Shown: positions 5,024 through 10,256 of the stretch, in pieces
How the letters are laid out: each line of letters opens with the position of its first letter
How positions within the stretch are numbered: the first letter of the stretch is position 1
Assembly (NCBI GenBank): GCA_005773095.1
Contig: SXHT01000132.1
Coordinates: 1 to 10,256 of the forward strand
Source: Planctomycetaceae bacterium
Lineage (GTDB): Bacteria; Planctomycetota; Planctomycetia; Pirellulales; PALSA-1355
Reading direction: 5' to 3'
Length of the DNA stretch: 10,256 bases
Program-made: the position numbers and the translations under genes
Notes under the pieces: model-generated
Seen by the model: only the letters and a program-made list of their open reading frames with translations
Told to the model about the DNA's origin: nothing
The model's database searches: none

Positions 5024-6345
5024 GGGTTTGCTTTGGGAAGGTGGGACGATCGGACGGTCGGGGGATCTCGAAACTCGGCTCGCTTCCCGCCTTCCCAGCT
5101 TCCCGCCTTCCCACCTTTTGGTGCCGGGTGAGCCAGCAAATAGTCCGCGATCCGGCGAGCGACTTGCCGGGCGCCTTCTTCGGTAAAATGGCAATCGTCG
5201 TAGAATATTTCGTCGCGGCCATTGAACTCCGCCAGATCGATAAATTCCACATCAAGCTCTTCGCAAGCCTGCCGGGTCGCACGATTGTACTCGTCCATGC
5301 CCTCTCGCAACGGGGGCGTGGCAAGATATTGGTTGGATCCGGTCCGGCCAAACCAGAACAGCTTTTCGTTTTCGGGGTTGGCATCGGTCGTCCAAAGCAC
5401 GGGTTGCGAAGTGACGACCAATCTCACACCCAATTCCTTGCAGCGCGCGATGATCGCACGAAAACGCTGGACGTAGTCGGCCAATGGTTCTTGCAGATCG
5501 GGAAGTGTGGTGGCCTTGTCGGCAGCGGACCGCTGGGCCCGTCGTCGCACATAACTTGCCCCGGCATCGTCCTCGACCAAAATGTCTACCGAGTTCAGAT
5601 ACCGGCGCGCGACCGTGTTTATAAGACGCCAAAGCTGCGAGCGGGTCCAGTACGGCGGCGTTGGACGCTGCGGAGCGATGGCCTGCATGAAGTCATTGAT
5701 GCCTGCTTGCACGATCACACAATCGACTTGTTTGGGAAGGCTCGATTCGTTCAGGAACTTCAAGTGCTCGTGGGTTGCAAGCGATGGAATACCGACGTTG
5801 CCCACCCAGCATTGGCGCACCGGATTCGCGGCCTGAAGGTTTTGTTCCAGCACCGCGGGCCAGGTTTCGGATTGATCGAGATAGGTGCAGTTCGTGCTGC
5901 TGCCGCCGAGACAGACAACGGCGTAACGGTTGGCAGCCGCCGGCATCTCCGAGCCGCGAACTCCCTGCGAATTGATGACGGTTCGCGACTCGCCGGTAAT
6001 TCCCCGCATAACGCCCGGCGCCAGACGATTAAGTGCATGTTGGCTGGGCTGTCGCAAATGGACGGGCGGTTCCAGTCCGGGCAGGAGCATTTGGATGGCA
6101 AGCTCGGCGGCGACAAGACTGAAGATGGTGGCCAGACTCGCCAGACAAATCTGCGGAGCGAAGTGAGCCAACAGCACCCGGCCACGCGACAAGACCCGAA
6201 CGATCGCGACCGCGACCAGAATGCCCAGCACCAGCGCGCCGCCGAGAAGGTCTAAACGGGCGTCGCACCGCCAACCTCGCATGAGTGCCGCGGCCGTGTC
6301 GACCAGCAGAAGCGCTGGCGGACCGGCCAGCGCGATCACCGCCAC
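5020..6345 (-). CDS. SGNH/GDSL hydrolase family protein with N-terminal membrane region
   Basis: A 441-residue protein with hydrophobic segments at 1-21, 32-52 and 64-90, then an SGNH-fold domain. Visible blocks are GGSST (147-151, likely nucleophile Ser149), GNVGIPS (182-188), QAGINDF (213-219, block III with Asn217) and DDCHF (383-387) carrying the Asp383/His386 pair. Such enzymes are esterases or acyl transferases; in glycan clusters they often add or remove acetyl groups. The domain should be extracytoplasmic if the last helix exits the membrane, but topology is not certain. The start is a GTG at 6345, 83 bases after the aminotransferase stop; no earlier in-frame start was found and no clear ribosome site. 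The last 35 or so residues (from about 407) are low-complexity, rich in Gly, Lys and Trp, and are encoded by a repeat element (5038-5117), so this tail is probably a late addition. In saxitoxin clusters the GDSL protein SxtL is likewise near the carbamoyltransferase. Confidence 0.85.
   Translation of the reverse strand: MAVIALAGPPALLLVDTAAALMRGWRCDARLDLLGGALVLGILVAVAIVRVLSRGRVLLAHFAPQICLASLATIFSLVAAELAIQMLLPGLEPPVHLRQPSQHALNRLAPGVMRGITGESRTVINSQGVRGSEMPAAANRYAVVCLGGSSTNCTYLDQSETWPAVLEQNLQAANPVRQCWVGNVGIPSLATHEHLKFLNESSLPKQVDCVIVQAGINDFMQAIAPQRPTPPYWTRSQLWRLINTVARRYLNSVDILVEDDAGASYVRRRAQRSAADKATTLPDLQEPLADYVQRFRAIIARCKELGVRLVVTSQPVLWTTDANPENEKLFWFGRTGSNQYLATPPLREGMDEYNRATRQACEELDVEFIDLAEFNGRDEIFYDDCHFTEEGARQVARRIADYLLAHPAPKGGKAGSWEGGKRAEFRDPPTVRSSHLPKANP
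5038..5117. repeat. 80-bp element with 9-bp inverted ends and internal 16-bp tandem repeat, inside a gene end
   Basis: AAGGTGGGA (5038-5046) is exactly matched by its reverse complement TCCCACCTT (5109-5117). Inside, the 16-base unit GCTTCCCGCCTTCCCA occurs twice in perfect tandem (5082-5097 and 5098-5113). The segment lies at the very 3' end of the SGNH hydrolase gene, 15 bases before the carbamoyltransferase start, and encodes the low-complexity tail of the hydrolase. No target-site duplication is obvious next to the inverted ends. It looks like a small mobile or amplified repeat that entered between the two genes and moved the stop codon. Confidence 0.55.
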
Positions 6346-6428
6346 GTTGGCCCGCTGCGAGATTAGATCGTGGGCGCCGGCGGAATTAGCATCCGAGGGG
6401 GTCGTAAAGCGGCATTCTTGCGAATCGC

Positions 6429-7655
6429 CTATCGTCGTTTCTCCTGGCAGATGTCGAGCACGACGTGCACCACGTGGTTCAACTCATCATCGGTCATGTC
6501 GGGAAAAAGCGGCAGGCTGACGAGCCGCTCCCAGAGCGGCGTGGCCACGGGAAAATTGTCAGCCCTCCAACCAAACGTTTCTGCGTAGTAGGGATGCAAA
6601 TGCAACGGTCGCCAATGGACGGAGCAGCCCACGCCGCGCGACTTGAGTTGATGGAGGAACGCGTTGCGATCGAGCGTGAGCTTGTCGAGCCGAAGTCGAA
6701 TGGGAAACAAATGCCAGGCGTGGATTCGATTCTCCGGCCACGCTGGCAGCTCGAACTCGTCGCAATCGGCGAAGGACTTGCAATAGCGACGAGCAAGCGA
6801 TTCCCGCTTCAGACGCATCTCTTCAGCACGCGCGAGTTGATGAATTCCAATCGCGGCGGCAAGGTCGGTCATGTTGTACTTGAAGCCCGGCGCGGCGATA
6901 CGATAGTCCCAGGCTTTGCCCCCCGAGTATCGGTCCCACGCATCGTGCGAAAGGCCGTGCAGCGACATCATCCGCATCCGGTCGGCAATAGCCTGATCGT
7001 CGGTGATCGCCATACCCCCTTCGCCGGTGGTGATGGTCTTATTGGCATAGAAAGAAAAGCAAGTCACCTTCGAGCTATTTTCGCCGCACTTCTGCCAAGC
7101 ATGTTTCGCGTTCGGTCGCCATGCCGCTGGAAGAGCATGAGCAGCGTCCTCGACCATCCAAAGCTTGTGTTGTTGTGCAAATGCGTGCACTGCGTGCAGG
7201 TCCATCATGAGTCCGGAGACGTGGACGGGAATGATACCAACGACGGGCAAATCCCGCGGGATTGTCGCGGGCAGACGGCCGGCCCGAAGGTCGGCCAGTT
7301 TTCGCTCGGCGTCGGCGAGGTCCAAGTTGAATGTCAGCGGATCGCAATCGACGAGGATCGGTATGGCGCCTTGGTAGCGCACGATCTCGGCCGTGGCCGC
7401 GAACGTCATGCTGGGGACCAAAACGGCCATCCCTTCGTGCAGGCCGAGCGCTTCGACCGCCAGGTGCAATGCCGCGGTGCAGGAGTTCACCGCCACGGCA
7501 TGCTTCGCCCCAACCGCCGCGGCGAACTTTGATTCGAACTGTTTGGCCTTCGGCCCCGTCGTAAGCCAGCCAGAGCGGAGGCAAGCCACAACCTCGCCGA
7601 TTTCGGCCTCAGTAAGGGACGGTCGAAAGAAGGGGATGATTTTGTCCTGCGGCAT
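6429..7655 (-). CDS. DegT/DnrJ/EryC1/StrS family sugar aminotransferase
   Basis: A PLP-dependent enzyme that aminates a keto-sugar nucleotide, normally with glutamate as donor, giving an amino- or diamino-deoxy sugar for a glycan. The 408 residues cover the full family length. Markers (from the ATG) are the N-terminal FFRPSLTEAEI and GWLTTGPKAKQFE, SCTAALHLA (58-66, phosphate binding), VPSMTFAATA (80-89), the cofactor-contacting Asp170 in VEDAAHA, and the PLP lysine Lys206 in SFYANKTITTGEGGM. GFKYNMTDLAAAIG follows. The ATG at 7655 shares one base with the methyltransferase stop (TGATG), so the two are translationally coupled; a TTG one codon earlier is less likely. Close relatives act in making 4-amino-4,6-dideoxy sugars (ArnB, PseC, WecE types). 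I cannot tell which product is made, and no matching dehydratase or epimerase is in the window. Confidence 0.93.
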   Translation of the reverse strand: MPQDKIIPFFRPSLTEAEIGEVVACLRSGWLTTGPKAKQFESKFAAAVGAKHAVAVNSCTAALHLAVEALGLHEGMAVLVPSMTFAATAEIVRYQGAIPILVDCDPLTFNLDLADAERKLADLRAGRLPATIPRDLPVVGIIPVHVSGLMMDLHAVHAFAQQHKLWMVEDAAHALPAAWRPNAKHAWQKCGENSSKVTCFSFYANKTITTGEGGMAITDDQAIADRMRMMSLHGLSHDAWDRYSGGKAWDYRIAAPGFKYNMTDLAAAIGIHQLARAEEMRLKRESLARRYCKSFADCDEFELPAWPENRIHAWHLFPIRLRLDKLTLDRNAFLHQLKSRGVGCSVHWRPLHLHPYYAETFGWRADNFPVATPLWERLVSLPLFPDMTDDELNHVVHVVLDICQEKRR

Positions 7656-8374
7656 CAAATGAATGACTTGGGCGGCTTTCTGATGATGCCCAGGTAATGC
7701 GTATTAAGGAACTTCATTTGCTCAAGCAATTGAGCAAGCAACCAGGACCAGGGCACCAATCGTCGTGCAAGGGGAGGCGCCAATGTTGTTCGGCTCAATC
7801 GCAATTCGCAATTCGGAAAGAGCTGCTGAATCTCGCGACGTCCGACGCCGCGCACCTGGGAATTGCTCGGATTGTTGAACGAGAAATCGTACCAAACAAT
7901 GCAGCCGTCCGATTTGAGGACCCGGAGCATTTCGGAGGCGACACGCTGCTTTGTGAGCGGATTTAGGAGGGAGGTGAAAACGGTGCTCTGGAGCACCACA
8001 TCGAAAAATTCATCATGCCAGGGCAACTGGCAAGCATCCCCCTCGCGCACATCTGCTCGCGGAAACTTCTGCCGGCACACGGCGGCGCGATTTTGATCTA
8101 ATTCGATGCCGCTGATTCGCTCCGGCGACACGCCAAATGCCTGAAACATTGAGAACCATTGTCCCGTGCCGCAACCAACTTCAAGAACCAGTCGATCTCG
8201 AAGGGGAATGAGTTGCGCACCTCGAAGCGCAGCCAGCAGCATGCGCTCTTGATTGTGGCGACTGAAGAGGTTTGCCGGCTTATCGAGCGAGTAAAAGTCG
8301 GCTGGAATTTCGCGGGCACGACGCTGATATTCGGCTCGTATGCGGTCCACTTCGGAATCGGCGGGACTCGTCAT
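7655..8374 (-). CDS. Class I SAM-dependent methyltransferase
   Basis: A 239-residue cytosolic methyltransferase of the Methyltransf_11 type. The SAM-binding motif I is VLEVGCGTGQ (63-72). The acidic residue after strand 2 is in ELD (91-93), a further binding aspartate is in EGDA (111-114), and FFDVVLQS (123-130) is strand 4. The C-terminal region is hydrophobic and ends in HYLGIIRKP, a tail common in methyltransferases of glycan clusters as far as I recall. It probably methylates a sugar or the glycan end; the acceptor is unknown. The ATG at 8374 overlaps the glycosyltransferase stop as ATGA, the usual coupling arrangement; another ATG three codons upstream (8383) is also possible. Its own stop overlaps the aminotransferase start by one base. 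Confidence 0.88.
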   Translation of the reverse strand: MTSPADSEVDRIRAEYQRRAREIPADFYSLDKPANLFSRHNQERMLLAALRGAQLIPLRDRLVLEVGCGTGQWFSMFQAFGVSPERISGIELDQNRAAVCRQKFPRADVREGDACQLPWHDEFFDVVLQSTVFTSLLNPLTKQRVASEMLRVLKSDGCIVWYDFSFNNPSNSQVRGVGRREIQQLFPNCELRLSRTTLAPPLARRLVPWSWLLAQLLEQMKFLNTHYLGIIRKPPKSFI

Positions 8375-9594
8375 CGGATGCATGTTCGTAAGAATTCGTT
8401 CAATCTTTCGGCGATTTTCGCGCGGTCGTAATGGTTTTCAACTTCACGACGGCCGCTTATTCCCAATTGTCGACGAGACGATGCATCGCTGGCAAGCTGA
8501 GTAAACGCTTCGCGAAGCGCATGGGGGTCTCCCGGTGGAACCGCCAGGCCGGCATCGGCCTGCCTGAGTCGTTCCACGGGTTCCCCCGTAGAAACGAGCA
8601 AGACTGGCAACTCGGAAGCCATCGCCTCAAACAACTTGTTGGGAATCATTCCGGGAATTGGCATGCCCATGGTCACGATCGCCGCATCCGCGGCGGCAAG
8701 TAATGCGGGTATGCGCGCCGGGGGCTGCGACGGCAGCAGCCGCACGCGGTGAATGCGCTCCTCGCGAAGTCGCTTTTCCAGATGGTCTCGCACCGGTCCC
8801 TCTCCCACGAGCACAAACCGGCCCGGGACCTGCTGCGGCAATGTCTTGGCGAGATCGAGGATTTGATCGAGCCCTTGGGCCAGGCCAAGCAGGCCGGCGA
8901 AAATAAAAACCGGTCCTGGTTCGGGACCTATCAGTTGGCGAGCTTCATCATCCGCTTTGTTCTTTCCGAAACGCCCCAACTCAACACCGTTGGTGATCAA
9001 TTGCGTAGCCGTACCTGGAGCCAAACGTCGAACACCCTCAAGAATGCCGTTGGACGTGCCCGTTACTCCGGCACTCTTGGCGTACATCCTTCGTTCCAAC
9101 CGTGTTGCCATGTGAGTGGCAATTCCTGGCTTGATAACGCCCATGCGAATCGCCGACTCGGGCCACAGGTCACTGATACTTAGCACGTAGGGACACTTCC
9201 ATTTCCAGGCTAAATACCAGCCCGCATAACCGATAAACAGGGGGGGTGACTCAATGTAGAGCAGATCTGGTGGAGAGCAAAAGGAAGGTCCGTAGCGGAT
9301 CGCCGAGCGGACGAACGAGAAATAGGACCTCAGTCGCCGTCCAAATCCCCCCTTAGTCGTGTAGAGTGGCAATCGTACGACGCGCATGCCGTGGAGTTCA
9401 TCGACGCTGGGGTGGCCGGAGTCGTAGTCAGCAAAGATCTTTCCGGTCGGATAGTTCGGCAGCGCCGTCAGTACCTCCACTTTCCAACCCAGCGTTACCA
9501 ATCGGGCGCCAAGCTCTCCGAGCCGGTTCTGTGCAGCGCCCATTTCCGGTGGGAAGTATTGAGTGAGAATACATACGCTCAACCAACTCTTCAT
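8371..9594 (-). CDS. Family 4 glycosyltransferase, WbuB-like
   Basis: A 407-residue GT-B fold glycosyltransferase that adds a sugar from a nucleotide donor to a growing lipid-linked glycan on the cytoplasmic face of the membrane. The N-terminal acceptor domain begins with the WbuB-type pattern TQYFPPEMGAAQNR (11-24), then VLTALPNYPTGKIF (41-54) and DLWPES (142-147). The donor domain has ITNGVELGRF (200-209), FAGLLGLAQGLD (232-243), VGEGP (263-267) and PGMIPNKLFEAMASELPVL (314-332), where Glu323 is the nucleotide-contacting glutamate. The start is the ATG at 9594 because AGGTGG lies just before it and the family motif follows at once; a TTG at 9669 would add 25 unrelated residues. It follows the amidotransferase gene by 105 bases and overlaps the methyltransferase gene by 4. 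WbuB itself transfers an N-acetyl-amino sugar, which would suit the aminotransferase next door, but the donor here is not known. Confidence 0.92.
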   Translation of the reverse strand: MKSWLSVCILTQYFPPEMGAAQNRLGELGARLVTLGWKVEVLTALPNYPTGKIFADYDSGHPSVDELHGMRVVRLPLYTTKGGFGRRLRSYFSFVRSAIRYGPSFCSPPDLLYIESPPLFIGYAGWYLAWKWKCPYVLSISDLWPESAIRMGVIKPGIATHMATRLERRMYAKSAGVTGTSNGILEGVRRLAPGTATQLITNGVELGRFGKNKADDEARQLIGPEPGPVFIFAGLLGLAQGLDQILDLAKTLPQQVPGRFVLVGEGPVRDHLEKRLREERIHRVRLLPSQPPARIPALLAAADAAIVTMGMPIPGMIPNKLFEAMASELPVLLVSTGEPVERLRQADAGLAVPPGDPHALREAFTQLASDASSRRQLGISGRREVENHYDRAKIAERLNEFLRTCIR

Positions 9595-9596
9595 TT

Positions 9597-9602
9597 CCAC
9601 CT
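9597..9602 (-). promoter_or_regulatory. Ribosome binding site for the glycosyltransferase
   Basis: AGGTGG on the minus strand, with AGG five bases before the ATG at 9592-9594. It is one of the few clear Shine-Dalgarno sites in this window and decides this start over the TTG at 9669. Confidence 0.6.
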
Positions 9603-9671
9603 GCTCGTTAATTCGAAGCAATGAACCCCTTGATCCATGGGATTGATGTGAGCGGTTTCTCCAAGCCAATC

Positions 9672-9689
9672 CTTAGTTGCCTTAGTTGC
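9672..9689. repeat. Tandem 9-bp direct repeat in the amidotransferase-glycosyltransferase gap
   Basis: CTTAGTTGC occurs twice with no spacer (9672-9680 and 9681-9689), just after the amidotransferase stop. It could be a chance slippage duplication or a protein-binding site; no promoter boxes of good quality are seen near it. Confidence 0.4.
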
Positions 9690-9699
9690 ACCCTGCCAT

Positions 9700-10256
9700 T
9701 TAGTTCAAGGAGAAGACCCGCATCCAGCGGTCCGCAAGAAATGTCCGCAGCAATGCCTGACCAGGCTCGTCTCGGCGTCCATTCAACCGCCAGGTTTCAT
9801 CAGCAAGTCGCCGCACCGATTCGCGGTCTACGATTCCCCAGACGGGATTATCGCTTGTTAGCCAGGATTCGATAACCGGGCGCAATGTGCCGCACAACCA
9901 GGCGTCCTGGGGTGTTTCAAAACCGAACTTTGTGCGTCGGCGGAGAATGCGATCAGGAATTGCGCCCGCCATCCCCTGTCGTAATGGCTCCTTAGTCCAA
10001 CCTTTAGAATAGAGTACTTGTGGTGAAAAACTGAGTGCCAATTCGATTAGTGGATGGTCTAGAAAAGGATATCGACCTTCCACGGAAAAGGCCATGAAGT
10101 TGCGATCATCCCACTTCAACAATCGCGGAAGGTACATCTGGCGAATTTCGTACACGCGACGTTGCTGCCCATCCATAGTAAGCACACTCTGCAGCTTAGC
10201 GCGCGCGCCCACATCCTGAACGCCGTTGGAAAAACTGTTGTCAACTGTGGATGCGC
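9700..10256 (-). CDS. Asparagine synthase-type amidotransferase, C-terminal part (cut by window edge)
   Basis: Only the last 184 residues are visible; the frame stays open to the right edge, so the gene starts outside the window. The visible part is the end of the ATP-dependent synthetase domain of the AsnB family: LPRLLKWDDRNFMAFS (42-57 of the visible part), RYPFLD (61-66), then KGWTKEPLRQ and the RTKFGFETP stretch (107-115). The ATP-binding SGGxDS loop and the N-terminal glutaminase domain would lie outside. Full enzymes (about 600 residues) move the amide nitrogen of glutamine to an acid. In polysaccharide and exosortase-linked loci, paralogues of this family are common and probably amidate a sugar acid or a related group rather than make free asparagine. 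A GTG at 10212 is in frame but internal to the conserved domain and is not a start. The gene precedes the glycosyltransferase by 105 bases. Confidence 0.88.
   Translation of the reverse strand, partial: ASTVDNSFSNGVQDVGARAKLQSVLTMDGQQRRVYEIRQMYLPRLLKWDDRNFMAFSVEGRYPFLDHPLIELALSFSPQVLYSKGWTKEPLRQGMAGAIPDRILRRRTKFGFETPQDAWLCGTLRPVIESWLTSDNPVWGIVDRESVRRLADETWRLNGRRDEPGQALLRTFLADRWMRVFSLN

Noticed and set aside
4364..5131. A 255-codon open frame on the plus strand
   Set aside because: It lies antisense to the carbamoyltransferase and the repeat at its start, and shows no family signature.
5024..5194. N-terminal extension of the carbamoyltransferase to 5194
   Set aside because: The extension reads through the SGNH gene's 3' end and the 80-bp repeat element, and the family core starts at the GTG-encoded residue.
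5041..6255. A 404-codon open frame on the plus strand
   Set aside because: It is antisense to the SGNH hydrolase, whose catalytic blocks are clear. The plus-strand product shows no recognisable motif and is rich in Arg and Gly, as expected of shadow frames in GC-rich DNA.
2292..6345. A saxitoxin biosynthesis cluster
   Set aside because: Only the carbamoyltransferase, SxtJ, small membrane protein and GDSL-type genes are shared. No SxtA-like polyketide synthase, amidinotransferase or oxygenase is present and the neighbours are glycan genes.
6465..7532. A 355-codon open frame on the plus strand
   Set aside because: It mirrors the DegT-family aminotransferase, which has all its PLP motifs on the minus strand. 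No domain or ribosome site supports the plus-strand frame.

Overview
This window is a surface-glycan (exo- or capsular polysaccharide) locus. It most probably comes from a planctomycete, perhaps of the Pirellulales type. That assignment is an inference from a secreted protein with a PEP-CTERM tail (IPEPGS, hydrophobic helix, RRARR), a moderately high GC content, many GTG starts with weak Shine-Dalgarno signals, and GC-rich palindromic repeats around and inside genes. All ten recognisable genes lie on the minus strand, so transcription runs from the right edge to the left. Long plus-strand frames are antisense shadows.

Right part (10256 to 6429): the 3' part of an asparagine-synthase-type amidotransferase (cut by the window edge), a WbuB-like family 4 glycosyltransferase, a SAM methyltransferase and a DegT/DnrJ/EryC1/StrS PLP sugar aminotransferase. 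The last three are tightly packed, with ATGA and TGATG stop/start overlaps. These genes would build and decorate the sugars of a repeat unit.

Middle part (6345 to 2292): an SGNH/GDSL hydrolase with an N-terminal membrane region, a NodU/CmcH-type O-carbamoyltransferase (GTGA overlap with the preceding stop), an SxtJ-family membrane protein and a small DUF5989 membrane protein. Carbamoyltransferase, SxtJ, small membrane protein and GDSL enzyme recall the sxtI-J-K-L segment of cyanobacterial saxitoxin clusters. Here the set serves a glycan context, which suggests a portable carbamoylation module associated with the membrane.

Left part (2291 to 1): a repeat-rich gap with hairpins, a short monotopic phosphoglycosyl transferase (the priming enzyme that loads the first sugar phosphate on the lipid carrier), and a trypsin-like serine protease with signal peptide and PEP-CTERM sorting signal. 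The protease has its own sigma-70-like promoter. Its stop codon lies inside a palindromic repeat. The first 284 bases hold no gene I can support, only palindromic repeats.

Together the genes suggest a nitrogen-rich glycan (amidotransferase, aminotransferase and carbamoyltransferase) that is primed on a lipid carrier and modified at the membrane. Polymerase, flippase, chain-length and exosortase genes are not in the window and presumably lie beyond the right edge or elsewhere.
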